Of a DNA stretch of 64,000 nucleotides, positions 22,405 to 33,327 are shown in pieces. Location of the stretch: positions 992,001 to 1,056,000 of the forward strand of contig JAPDOI010000152.1 of NCBI GenBank assembly GCA_029168955.1. Reading direction: 5' to 3'. Source of the stretch: Aplectana chamaeleonis (Eukaryota > Nematoda > Chromadorea > Rhabditida > Cosmocercidae). Position 1 is the first letter of the stretch; each line of letters starts with the position of its first letter. A program made the position numbers and the translations under genes. The notes beneath the pieces were generated by a model. It worked only from the letters and a program-made list of their open reading frames with translations. It did no database searches and was not told the DNA's origin.

Positions 22405-23469
22405 TTAGCTGGCGTCTGGCGGAGCGGGATGCCCTCTCAACCAATACACTGCTGTAGGTGCCATAGGAGCTCGTGCGGTCTGAACGATACGCTTCCATTC
22501 AGTACGGTTTGCAGCAATAAGTTTGGCGTTAGGAACACTGCACCGTTGGGTTTTTAGATCTTCTTCTACATGCTTGAGCCACGTCTTCTTCGGGGCCGTT
22601 CTCTGGATCTTCCACGACGGCGGGCGCTTCCGACACAGCATACTGTACGGGAGCCGGCCAGCATCCATTCGACATACATGTCCAAACCACCGTAAACTTC
22701 TTGTCTTCAGTTGCTCTTCAACCAGCGGTTGATCCATACAGCTTCTTCTTATGTTATCGTTGCAAATACGGTCACGAATCGTGATCCCAAGAATATGTCG
22801 CAGGCACCGCAATTGGAAGACTTCCAGCTTGACAACGTCTGGCTTCAGTAGAGTCCATGTTTCCGAACCATACAGTAGAATCGGAATTATTAGCGCTCGA
22901 AACAATCGCATTTTAGTCTCCAGTGAAACATTGTTTTTCTTCCACAGACACCAACCAAGCGATGCAAACGCACTGGATGCCTGCCCGATCCTGCTGCATA
23001 CCTCTGCTGTGGCCGCAACTTTCCGTTCTTGCACGACTGATCCAAGGTATTTGAACTCCTTGACCTGCTGAAGTTCCGCCCCTTCGAAGTGCACAGTTGC
23101 AGGCGAGCCATCCGATGTCATCACTTTTGTCTTCTCCTGATTTATTCTTAGGCCGTAAGAGCTTGCAACAAGCGCCACTCTATTTATCAGGTACGTTGCA
23201 TCCTCATCGGTATCCGCAAACACTGCACTGTCATCCGCAAACATCAGATCCGAGACGTATCCATTAGTGCTATACTGAACACTTCTTCTGTTCTCAAAGA
23301 CCTCCCTCATAATAGCGTCGACGACAGTATTGAAGAGCAACGGCGATATAACATCACCTTGGCGAACTCCAGCTTTAACCTTAAACTCTTCCGACAGCTT
23401 ATCTCCAACGCGAACCGAGCTGATCAATCCGGCTCCTCTACGATGGTTGTGGCCATCGGAGGCGTCCAA
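22405..23469 (-). CDS. RTE-type reverse transcriptase, C-terminal half (5'-truncated)
   Basis: An open frame of about 350 codons. Recognisable RT blocks are GVRQGDVISPLLFN, then FADDSAVFAD (the catalytic Asp pair), LRINQEKTKVM (palm/thumb boundary) and ILLYGSETWTL. The C-terminal region has the pattern LRWFGHVCRMDAGRLPYSML, KTWLKHVEEDL and AANRTEWKRIV usual for RTE/BovB-like elements. The N-terminal RT blocks and the endonuclease are missing; sequence upstream of about 23420 is unrelated in frame and matches 19396-19555. It carries no internal stop, so it is either a young fragment or fortuitously preserved. The start shown is only where the frame opens. Confidence 0.8.
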   Translation of the reverse strand: MDASDGHNHRRGAGLISSVRVGDKLSEEFKVKAGVRQGDVISPLLFNTVVDAIMREVFENRRSVQYSTNGYVSDLMFADDSAVFADTDEDATYLINRVALVASSYGLRINQEKTKVMTSDGSPATVHFEGAELQQVKEFKYLGSVVQERKVAATAEVCSRIGQASSAFASLGWCLWKKNNVSLETKMRLFRALIIPILLYGSETWTLLKPDVVKLEVFQLRCLRHILGITIRDRICNDNIRRSCMDQPLVEEQLKTRSLRWFGHVCRMDAGRLPYSMLCRKRPPSWKIQRTAPKKTWLKHVEEDLKTQRCSVPNAKLIAANRTEWKRIVQTARAPMAPTAVYWLRGHPAPPDAS

Positions 23470-23582
23470 TGCGTACCTGGGCAGATTCTCAGGTGACAGC
23501 GGGGCAGGATCAACCTGCCAAGATCTGGCACCCCAACGCCTGCGTTGGCATCGGGGTTGGCACGCCCTGGTGACGTAAGGGT

Positions 23583-23989
23583 GAGCGTGAGTGTGGGCGA
23601 AGCCCGAGCATGCGGGTTGCCCGAGCGGCGGCTCGTAGAAGCACTAGCCAGCGAGGGAACGGGGCCCTTCGCGTCAGAGCGACGTTGCAGCCGGTGACGG
23701 GCAAGCAGGGGTATGTTCTGAGAACATTCCCATGGCAAAACGCGTCCCTGGAAACGTAGCCACAGCCACGTGGGAACAATTTTCAGTTATCATTCGCATC
23801 CACGGAAAGCAAGTTTGTCCATAGGAAGGTCGTTTCCCTCCCACGGAGTCGTGGAAACGTTCTTGGAACGCACCCCAGGCCGGTGAGGCAAGGAAAGGGC
23901 CCAACACTGGGGTGTCCTCAACGAGGGACCAGTCGAATCCGCGACACCAGGCGAACAAGGGAGTGTCCTGCTTATGTTTTTATCACGAC
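23583..23989. other. no supported gene
   Basis: GC-rich; three overlapping minus-strand frames of 89-104 codons lack recognisable domains and overlap one another. Confidence 0.35.
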
Positions 23990-24280
23990 AGCGCGGAATT
24001 GCTCCGAAACTCTACGAATGATATCTTCAACGGTGAAGTAGAGTAGAAAACGGTTTTGTCACATCTTGCTGTCCTAATCCTGTTTTCACCCCCAAAACTG
24101 GCGTAAATTTGACAGGTGTACGACGTGCTGTTTTCGTCATTTCTAGATGTGCTCGATTAGTCGCACATCGTTTTTCGGGACTCCATTGGCACGCAGAACG
24201 TTGAGCAATCAATCACGGTGAAGAGAGTTGCGGCTTCCAAGTCCAAAAAGCTATCTGTAACGGTTTTCAATACCGCTGTC
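23990..24280 (-). pseudogene. RTE reverse transcriptase fragment, part 1 (interrupted by P)
   Basis: Clearly homologous at nucleotide level to 40965-41255 of the RTE at 40020 (for example TCTACGAATGATATCTTCAA, GACAGGTGTACGA, TTGAGCAATCAATCACG). Many stops. It continues at 53895 after element P, as shown by the uninterrupted paralogue. Confidence 0.8.
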
Positions 24281-24782
24281 CAGGGTGAGGCGAGCGTTGT
24301 CCTTCTGGACAACAGGAGGGACGTAAAAATTTTTGAAATTTAGATTTTCTCAGGGGGGGGGACGTAAGAACTTCGGGCCAAAATTTTAAAAAGTCGGGGA
24401 TGTTTTCAGTTGCGTTCCTCGTTGTGTGAAGAAAACAGGTCGTGGAACGAGGGGTGGTTATCTATTCATTAAAGGCAGTGTTCACGATGAATATCGCACT
24501 TGAGTTCGACCCAAAAATGGGATTGTTTGGTCGTGAGGTAACTAATAGTGAAGAAACAGGGGAGAAAAACGTCCAGAATAAGTCAAAACAACGGTCTCTA
24601 AATTCAGGGCGTGGACGAAAATCATGGGCCCTTCTGATTTCGGCAAGCGCGCTCTGAACGCAAAATCTGCGCGAATCGATTATGCTGATCGCGACAGAGT
24701 TGCTTGGCAATTTGCCATCGGAACGTGTGCGGCGCCACAAGCTCGTCCGATTGGGGGGCGGACCGGGATAGCTCAGAAGTTT

Positions 24783-25140
24783 TTTAACCACTTAACATCC
24801 ACTAATTCAACAACTTAACGATTGCCTCGTTAAGTTGTCGATAAGGCGTCGGAACGTTGTAGAGAGGCGTCCATCAACTTGTCCTAAGGTAGGCCTCAAC
24901 TTGACCTAGAGTAGGTCTTTAGTTGTTCAAAGCCGGTTTCAGCAACTTATTGCCTCCTTATCATTAAGTGAAAAACTTCCTTTCAACTACTCGTCGGTCA
25001 TCTACTATGAAGTTGAACAGCTGTTTCTGACAGCTTGTTTTGCTCTAATCAACAACTTAAAGACGTCTTTTCAATAAGTGTTCCCCCTTTTTTAACTAGT
25101 TAAATACTTCTTTCCAACTAGTTTTCTCCCACTTATCAAC
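24783..25140. repeat. subterminal AACTTAA-word array of Q, left
   Basis: The word CAACTTAA, with variants AACTT, TTAAGTTG and AACTAG, recurs about 14 times at intervals of 20-35 bp between 24783 and 25140. The opening TCAGAAGTTTTTTAACCACT matches the opening of the right-end array read inward (TCAGAAGTTTTTCAACAACT). Confidence 0.7.
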
Positions 25141-25150
25141 AAGAAAACAC

Positions 25151-25297
25151 TATACTAGACATCGAATAGGTTCGAATCATCCAATAAATGAATTTTCCTC
25201 ATTTTGCCCAGTCCTGACTTATGAGAAGTCCCTTACTGACACTCGGGAGGAAAATTCATTTATCGAATGATCCGGAACCTCTCGATGCCCAAGTATA
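25151..25297. mobile_element. ~147-bp foldback MITE
   Basis: Ends TATACTAGACATCGAATAGG and CCTCTCGATGCCCAAGTATA are inverted; the inner pairing AATGAATTTTCCTC / GAGGAAAATTCATT continues the fold. The flanks are compatible with a TA target. Confidence 0.7.
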
Positions 25298-27369
25298 GAA
25301 CACATCACTCGCCAGAGAATTTAAAACCACAAGAAATTATTTTATCAATATCATAAGGGATCACAATTACTCTCTGAGCATACAAAATCGTCTAAAGCCA
25401 TCATTCTATGGATAGAATAAAATCGGTTATGACACATGAAATAAAAGAGGGAACAGAATTAAGAAAAGCATTGGCCAATCACATCGCCTCATTTTTTTCG
25501 GAGTAACATGTCGTAGGCGTCATACAGCTTCATAGTTGCATGGCGTCACCTTCACACTTTCTTCATAATATTCGTTCCCGGACATATCCTGCCTGAATTA
25601 AATGTGGTAGGGTAACGTTGAACAGCCAAGGCGACTGACTTTGCTTGAATTTCACCTCCAAATCATTTCAAAATTCATAAACCCCATCCATTTATATTTT
25701 TATATGTCCTATTTTTTATTTTTTTATCTTTATAGTTATAGTTAGAAAGTTTTAAGAGCTGCTTGAACGGGTGCGAACTTCTAGGTGTTTTCGAGAGTGC
25801 GGAATGACGAAGTAAGTGGACAAGGCTTCGGGTTCTTGGCGCCAGAAGTCATGAAAGAAGTGGGTGGGGTTCCATGTCAAAAATGGCTATGGGGTCTCCG
25901 GGTATGTGCACGGTATACCGTGGAGGGTGGGCAGCAGGGGTCTAGCGAGGTTACGACCGGGCACAACGAGGGTTGGGGGGTGGTAACAGTAAAAAATTTG
26001 GCCTACAAAGGGAAAATATGTAAATTTGGGGAGAGGACCGCAAGCATTCCAGGCTAAATTTCAAACCAGGAGAGAAATTTTGGTTTGGAAGAAAGTTCCC
26101 TAGATTTCGTGTACAGTACCATCGCAAATACTAGCCGCGGGCTCATTCTAGTCGTGCGGCCATGCGGTCTGATTGCCGTGACCCTCCATTATCGCGAGTC
26201 GTGGACTAGCGTGGCAGATGCCGCTCTCCCCAACCACAACCCACTGAACCAAAAAATTTAGCCGTAGAAAGGAGGTTGAAGCGGGCTGCCGTGTAGGACC
26301 TCAGCGAAGCTACGAGAAATGCCATTTTTCCATTTTTGGTCCCAAAATATTACTCTAGGAGTGGGACGTAAACATGATATTTTTCAAAAATTTCGGCCAC
26401 CAGGATGAGGGCGTAGCTCCGTTGATGGCTTCAAAAAGGGTTGGTGTGATCCTGTACCCCGCCCTCGGGGTGAAGCGGGGTTGCAAAATGTCGCAACGAG
26501 GGTGGGGGGGTCGCGAAAATTCTGGCCCGAAAACGAAGGTTAGGGGGTCGCAAAGATTTCGGACAGAAAATGAAACTTTGGTGAAGATATCCCAAAAATT
26601 CTCGATATTTTCGGTCACCAAACGGAAGGGCCGTAGGACCGTTTAGAATTCAGACGCTTGAGTCCGACTACTGAATGAATTATGGGCGTTTGACCGTTCT
26701 TGTAATCAAATACAAACTGCACAGAAATCGCTCCCCGGGGTGGTCGCAAAAATGTGGATAGTTGGAAAAGAAATTTGACGGTGGGGGGTCGCTCCGATTT
26801 TGAAATATTACGCAACGCCCCACTTTACCCTGCCCGCCCTTTATCCAAATTTCAATTTCGAGGTAGAAAATTCACGATCCGTTTTCCATCCGAGGTTGGC
26901 CCTCTTCCGCACAAACACAGTCACATTACCAATTGCAGCTGTTTTGTTTCTAGCATTTTCAGAATTTTTCTAGCTCTAACTTAAGATGTGTGTTTCTGAT
27001 ATCTCTTCGAAATATCAGAAAATAGCCCTTCAGCGGGCACCGCCCGCCTGATGGCTGGCTGGGGATCTGGGGACCCCCCAGACCCCCGAATTTCCGCCTC
27101 CGGCGGAAATTATCGGGTTGTCTTTGCATATATAGAATCGGCTCAGAAATTATTTTATCCCAATATATTTTGTTGTAGACATAAAGGTTGCCTGCAGTAC
27201 ACGTGGACACTTGGAAAGGCGGACAGCGGCAAATTATAGAGAGAAAAGCAATGGATCTGCTTCAGTTGTGCACGCACACAAAATCAATCCGAAGTGTGGC
27301 AAATCCTGTATATTAGCGTTCTCGTGCTCATTTCAAAGACAATTTTCTTTCTGCGGCGTATTGCGCATC
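25298..27369. other. Q interior: repeat-like, no supported gene
   Basis: From about 25780 to 26860 the sequence has recurrent GGGGGGTCG...AAAAT phrases with GTAGCTCCGT-like words; similar phrasing is found at 29400-29650 and 53790-53870, suggesting a diverged dispersed repeat. Frames of up to 90 codons on both strands follow the same G-rich phrases and show no domain. A GC-rich inverted motif lies at 27060-27110 (CCGCCTCCGGCGG). Confidence 0.45.
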
Positions 27370-29150
27370 GCTACGTAGTACCGCACACTTTCTACGGTGA
27401 CCAGAGCACTCCCCCTGAGGTTGCGAACATTTTCTACAGGCGCAATCCTACATGGGTCCCGTACACTATTTATGACGTTCAGCGCACTCCTACATGGGTC
27501 CCGCACACTTTCTATGGCGTTTGGCGCACCCTTAAATGGGTCCCGCACACTTTCTATGGCGTACGGCGCACTCTTACATGGGTCCCGCGTACTTTCTATG
27601 AGGCCCGGCGCACTCTAACATGGGTCCCGCACACTTTCTATGGCGTTCGGCGCCCTCTTACAAGGGCCCCGCATACTTTCTATGGCGTACGGCGCACTCT
27701 TACATGGGTCCCGCATACTTTCTATGGCGTCCGGAGCACACTGACATGGGACCTGCACACTTTCTGTGGCGTCCGGCGCACTCCTAAATGAGTTCCGTAC
27801 ACTTTCTGTAGCGTCCGCGCCACTCCCATATGGGACCCACGCACTTTCTACGGCGTCCGGCGCACTCCCATATGGGTCCAACACACTTTCTACGGCGTAC
27901 GGCGCACTCCCATATGGGTCCCACACACCTTCTACGGCATCCGGCGCACTCCTAAATGAGTTCCGTACACCTTCTACGGCATCCGGCGCACTCCTAAATG
28001 AGTTCCGTACACTTTCTATGGCGTCCGACGCGCTCTAACTTGGGCCCCACACACTTTCTATGGCGTCCGGCGCACTCCTAAGTGAGTTCCGTACACTTTC
28101 TATGGCGTCCGGCGCGCTCTATCACGGGCCCCACACACTTTCTATGGCGTCCGGCGCACTCCTAAATGAGTTCCGTACACTTTCTATAGCGTCCGGGCCA
28201 CTCCCATATGGGTCCCACACACTTTCTACGGCGTACGGCGCACTCCCATATGGGCCCCACACACTTTCTATGGCGTCCGGCGCACTTCTAAATGAGTTCC
28301 GTACACTTTCTATGGCGTCAGGCGCACTCCTAAATGAGTTCCGTACACTTTCTATGGCGTCAGGCGCACTCCCATATGGGACCCACACACTTTCTACGGC
28401 GTCCGGCGCACTCCCATATGGGTCCACACACTTTCTACGGCGCAAGGCGCACTCCCATATGGGTCCCACACACCTTCTACGGCATCCGGCGCACTCCTAA
28501 ATGAGTTCCGTACACTTTCTATGGCGTCCGACGCGCTCTAACTTGGGCCCCACACACTTTCTATGGCGTCCGGCGCACTCCTAAGTGAGTTCCGTACACT
28601 TTCTATGGCGTCCGGCGCGCTCTATCACGGGCCCCACACACTTTCTATGGCGTCCGGCGCACTCCTAAATGAGTTCCGTACACTTTCTATAGCGTCCGGG
28701 CCACTCCCATATGGGTCCCACACACTTTCTACGGCGTACGGCGCACTCCCATATGGGCCCCACACACTTTCTATGGCGTCCGGCGCACTCCTAAATGAGT
28801 TCCGTACACTTTCTATGGCGTCAGGCGCACTCCTAAATGAGTTCCGTACACTTTCTATGGCGTCAGGCGCACTCCCATATGGGACCCACACACTTTCTAC
28901 AGCGTCCGGCGCACTCCCATATGGGTCCACACACTTTCTACGGCGCAAGGCGCACTCCCATATGGGTCTCACACACTTTCTACGGCGTCCGGCGCACTCC
29001 TAAATGAGTTGCGTACACTTTCTATGGCGTCCGGCGCGCTCTAACACGGGCCCCACACACTTTCTATGGCGTCCGGCGCACTCCTAAATGAGTTCCGTAC
29101 ACTTTCTATGGCGTACGGCGCACTCCCATATGGGTCCGACATACTTACTA
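27370..29150. repeat. 42-bp minisatellite, ~42 units, with a 503-bp higher-order repeat
   Basis: Units of 42 bp (core GGCGCACTC.....TGGGTCCC, CACACTTTCTAYGGCGT). Two main unit types alternate: one with CCATATGGG and one with CTAAATGAGTTCCG. The stretch 28019-28520 is repeated almost exactly at 28522-29023, a 12-unit block of 503 bp because one unit has lost a base. Since 42 is divisible by three, both strands carry long open frames of 14-residue repeats (for example MASGALLNEFRTLS). The single-base unit breaks each frame, so I regard it as non-coding satellite DNA. Confidence 0.95.
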
Positions 29151-30785
29151 GACAAGTTAAAAGCCTGGGGTATACAGGCTATAAAACGGCAAAATTCACA
29201 TGGTTCCTACGCGTGCTGGTACGGAGCGGAGGGCAGACGGAGACTGAGGCATCGCGCGCCCCGCTCGCGCCTCGAATGATATTAATTACGACGTTTTATA
29301 GAGGGTACACTTGAATCAAAACAATCTTGCGAACGAAGAATACAACTTTTTTAAGTTACAAAGTTTCAATCTTTTTTCGAGGATTGAGCAGGGTTGCGAT
29401 CCGGCTCAAAGAATGGTCGTGTAAGTTTTGGGGAACTTTCGAAAAAATGGAGATTTGGAGAGGCGGGGCCCGTAAAACGTTCAGAGAAAAAAAAGGGAAT
29501 TTACTCCAAACCAATTGATAAGTTGAAATGGGTAAAGCAATTCTTCATCTCGAGGGAGGAGGGTCGTAAAATACAATTCAACATTTTCCAAAGTTTTCGT
29601 CAACGGGGGGAGGGTCGTAGCTACGCCGAAAAGTGGCGCAACAGCCTGCTCAACTCTGCCCACGACCAAACCAGGAACCCCAACCTCGAAGCGGTAACCC
29701 GGTTCAAGAAGGACGTTCTATAAGACTTCAACATGCCTACCAGGGACGTGCAGAAAATAATTTTTGAACACAGAAAGCGAAAAAAATCTTCAAAAAATGG
29801 GCAGAAATCGAAAAATTTCTTACACCCCTGATATCTACGAGTTTTTAGCCCAACATTCTGAAGATTTCCAGTCGAAATTTTCATTTCTGTGCCCAAATTT
29901 CTACGACCCCCCTCATAACCGGTTGAGAAACTACACAACTGCGCATGAACCTATTTCTATTTCTTACACGGGAAATCCGTGTGAGCAAGAACAGCTCGTC
30001 ATGAGAGTGAAGCGCAACTGTAACGAAGGATAACCAGGGGCAACGGTGCTATTTTTAGAGGAGGAAACTATGACACGACGCACTTGGCCACGCCCATTTC
30101 ACCATGCCGCACGAAATTTGAGCACCTACCCGGGGTTTCCTTACGTTCCAAAACCAGGAAAGTCGTTGCCGAACGAAAAAATGGGCATGGCCTCATGCGA
30201 AAAATGGGCGTGGCCAAGTCCATCGCTCCATAGTGCCCCCCCCCCTTCCCACATAATACCGGAAGGTTAAAGGCATCGTACGGGCAGAAAACCGTATGTT
30301 ATTTTTTCTTGTTTTTGTGTAGCTTGGCCTATCTAGTGAACGAAAATGTCGAAGGGGCCCATGAAAACCTTCACTTGTAAAGAAAAGTTAATCGGAACAC
30401 ATCGTAAATACGAATTTGAATTTCGCGCCAAAATCCTTTTTGAAGTTTTTCTGCATTTGGAGGCCTCGTCACTGTCATTTTCCTAGTTTTTCTGCATGGA
30501 GTTCGTGCCGCAACAATTTTTCATGTTGTCTTGCGGTCACACCAACATTCTAGGAAAAAGTGCTAGATGACTGGTGAGAATTGGTGGCGGATCTTCATCT
30601 TTGACGCCTTCCAACTTCATTGCCCAACGTTTTTGACGCGCCAAAGTTTACCAGTGTGGTCTACCAGGCTCAATCTTGAAATTGAGCCTGAAAAATGAAA
30701 ATTGATTTCCAGCGCGAACGATGCCTTTAACGAAGCAGGTTTTCCGATATATCAATCATCGAACGAGACCCGCAGCTGTCTGCGA
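29151..30785. other. Q interior: no supported gene
   Basis: 29390-29650 has GGGAGGGTCGTA phrases similar to 25780-26860. 30060-30240 contains the words CACGCCCATTT and AAAATGGGCGTGGCC in opposite orientation. No convincing ORF. Confidence 0.4.
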
Positions 30786-31110
30786 TTAGTCAGCAAACCA
30801 CATCATCGCAGGAGGCTCCTCCAAACTGAACTCAACTGGGAAAGCAGTGCAGGCAGCGCAGGTAGTAAACTCATTCAACGCAGAATCTAGCGAGAAAAGT
30901 TGCATGAATGGAATGCTACCACCAAAAGCCTTTTGAGTTAAAACCCTTTTGAATGTAAGTATGGAGCTTCGAGGATGGCTTATCTTCGTTGGTCGCGCGC
31001 GGCCGCGATGCGGCGTTGGCTGCGTAGCGCGCCTGGTGGCCTCTCTCCCACTCCACCACTCTTGATAGAGGTTGTTGAGGCCCGTACAAACGTACTGATT
31101 CACTGCAGAC
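30786..31110 (-). CDS. candidate exon, paralogous to 37066-37316
   Basis: On the minus strand a CTGCAG acceptor-like site (about 31110) opens a frame of about 105 codons. Its first 50 codons match those at 37066-37230 in frame: GLNN, W..GREATRRA, TPHR, then SSILTFK versus SIPTFN. After that point the two sequences diverge. Both lie inside Q, facing opposite ways on either side of element S. They may be exons of a captured or duplicated host gene, or simply a dispersed repeat. The product is not recognised. Confidence 0.3.
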
Positions 31111-31409
31111 TACACATTTTCGCCTATTTTTCCCTCAGGAAACATGTTAGTGCGGAAAGTAGCCTCCTTATGAAGATTTTTCTGTTGCTTTCGACCACAG
31201 TTTCGATACTACTGCTCTCTCAAATAGATAGATTACCGCTTGAAACCAGATCACTCTCTGGAACAAAACCTATTAAACCACTGTAATTTTTGGGAAACAT
31301 CAAAAAACTTTTGTCATTTGCCATATTTATTGAAAGTTTAAGCATGCGGTGAGAAGGGGTTACCTAACAATTTGTTATGATTAGAAACACCACCATTATA
31401 CTTACTTAC
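31111..31409. other. no supported gene
   Basis: AT-rich; nothing recognised. Confidence 0.4.
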
Positions 31410-31889
31410 AATACCGCTCGTAGGATTTGGTCAGAAAGCGAGCGAGGTCGGGTTTTCGCGTCTTTTTCGTCTTTTTTGTATAACTCGCTTCAAAGTCAAC
31501 TTTGAGCGAAACTAGGGAGATATTCGTGATCCTCGCGTTGAGGGCTACCCAATGGTTAAGCCCTTGTTGTGATTACGTTGAGAACTACAGAAGTTTTGTA
31601 ATCTCCCAGGTTTGTGATTACGGTACCGTGATGGATGGTGCGCTACCGTCTCCGCCTGCGTTTCTCTGTGTCTACCGTATATAGAGAGCTGGTTGATTGC
31701 GAAATTTCCATGGTTCTCCACGAAACCCTTACAATAGCTACACCATTGGATAGCCCTCCACGCCTGGATTATGAATATCTCCCTAGTTTCGCTCAAGTTT
31801 GACTTTGAAGCGAGTTATACAAAAAAGACGAAAAAGACGCAAAAACCCGACCTCGCTCGATTTCTGACCAAATCCTATGAGCGGTATTG
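31410..31889. mobile_element. 480-bp TA-flanked foldback MITE
   Basis: Ends CAATACCGCTC and GAGCGGTATTG, TA on both sides (31408-31409, 31890-31891). The arms pair over about 220 bp (GGTCAGAAAGCGAGCGAGG, TATAACTCGCTTCAAAGTCA and their complements), leaving a centre near 31640. The frames on both strands with the same start (MSETREIF) are a product of the fold. Confidence 0.9.
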
Positions 31890-32618
31890 TATGCATGCGG
31901 AGCGCGGATGTACGGAATTTTCTGTTTTCTGCCCACATTGTTCTGTTTTGTGTAAAGTGACCCACTTTCCTCAGAAAACAGAAAGAAAACTTAAAATCGC
32001 GATTTCTAGCAAAACTTGTTTAGTGACAAGAGACCAAATTCATTGGCGGTTAAGGACGGATTTCAACCGGATTATGTGCAGTTCCATGCAATCAAGACTC
32101 AAATCTCGTCGAAATGGTACCCTAAGCCATGAGTATGACGAATTTGTGAGGTGCTCGAGTATAAATACCTCCTTCAAACGCAGGATATGAATACTCCAGC
32201 GCCCGACCTATGACGGAACGGTATGAAGTTGAGTCTTTGTTAATCAAGGCAGATATCAGAATTCCTGAAAATGCGGCGGGTACCAGTTCTTATAGAATCC
32301 ACACTGTAGCGTAGTACAATCTTGGAATTTTTCATTTTTTATTGAATTAGAACGAAATCCATAGGTATTAAGAAAGTTCATGTAAGGAGTCATAAGGTGT
32401 AGAAATTAAGCTCACAAAAATTTAGCACCAGGACAATGTGTAGGGCAATAAGGATTAGATAGAAGATAGCTGTTGAAAGCTGCTGCTCGTTCAAATGTTA
32501 TCGATATCTTCAAATCTCGAGAACCCTTCCTTATTTTAGTACAGCTGCTGCCAACTGTGGCCCATTTGAATATAGCTTGATCCACAGCTCTTCATTCTCG
32601 TGGAGTTACTCCTGTGTA
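31890..32618. other. no supported gene
   Basis: A 139-codon plus-strand frame starts in the MITE arm (31771) and runs to 32190 without recognised features; I regard it as chance. The remainder is AT-rich. Confidence 0.35.
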
Positions 32619-32640
32619 ACTACTCAGACATTGGGAGCAG

Positions 32641-33010
32641 CGGACAGCAGGCGAAAATTTGCCAGTTGCTCAACAGCTGGGTGACAGCTGGCATTTAGCT
32701 GGACAATGGCAATCACGAGGCCGACAGTTGGCATACACTCGTCATGTCATTTAATGCCAGCCGCGGACGGCTGGCGAATATTTGCAGGTTGCCTAACAAC
32801 TGGATGATAACTGGCATCAAGCTGGCAATCGGCAATTACGAAGCCGACAGCTGGCTCATACTTGGCATCTCAATGAGTGCGAGCGGCGGACCGCTGGCGA
32901 AAATGTGCCAGCTGCCTGAAAGCTGCGCGATAACTTGCATTCAGCTGACACGGGCGATCACACCTCAAAATTACCGAGTGCATGACAACGCAGTTATCCG
33001 CCAATCGGCA
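32641..33010. repeat. three ~122-bp subterminal units of S
   Basis: The phrase CGGAC.GC.GGCGAA...TTGC.GTTGCC..ACA.CTGG recurs near 32646, 32768 and 32890, each followed by GGCAAT-(C/A)ACGA(G/A)GCCGACAG or an equivalent. Degenerate tandem repeat. Confidence 0.65.
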
Positions 33011-33135
33011 CTCGGCTGGCGCTTAACCGCCCAGTGGCCTTCGCTTGGCGCTGAGTCGTCAAATTACTGGCACTCGAGAGAGCACGCTTTCACATGTCAT
33101 AGTTTGATCTCTGCTTTCATTGATAATCTCAGCCG

Positions 33136-33143
33136 GTATATAA
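33136..33143 (+). promoter_or_regulatory. possible TATA box upstream of the retrotransposon
   Basis: GGTATATAAGG lies about 190 bp before the first readable codons of the PHD-endonuclease-RT element. It is only a sequence match; it could drive a transcript from S or from the element. Confidence 0.3.
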
Positions 33144-33327
33144 GGCGATTCAGTCCAATGAGTGTTAACTGCTGCCGAGATGTTGTACGTTCGTGCCGTG
33201 GCAATGTGAAGGAAAGAAGATCGCCTCCGTGCAAACCGACGTCATCCCCTCCACAAAGAGGGTTTTGTCATGAGAGAGGTGCTGGCCAGCCGCAGCTCTC
33301 CTTCGGATTCTCCTGAAAAGGGCCGGC

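Larger units (their letters stand above)
19396..23582. repeat. inverted repeat of RTE sequence (second palindrome)
   Basis: 19396-20781 matches, inverted, 21165-23582. The left arm lacks about 1.05 kb (22377-23425 in the right arm), exactly between two TGATCA hexamers. The outer ends CCTTACGTCACCAGGGCGTG (19397) and its complement (23582) coincide with the end of the first palindrome. Confidence 0.85.

Noticed and set aside
19396..23582. Twin-priming product of an RTE insertion
   Set aside because: Twin priming inverts the 5' part of one copy; here the same endonuclease segment is present in both orientations, so it is an inverted duplication.
27294..29003. Long ORFs of 14-residue repeats on both strands
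   Set aside because: The 42-bp unit is a multiple of three, so any frame stays open; frames break at the 41-bp units and both strands are equally open. No start context or splice sites.
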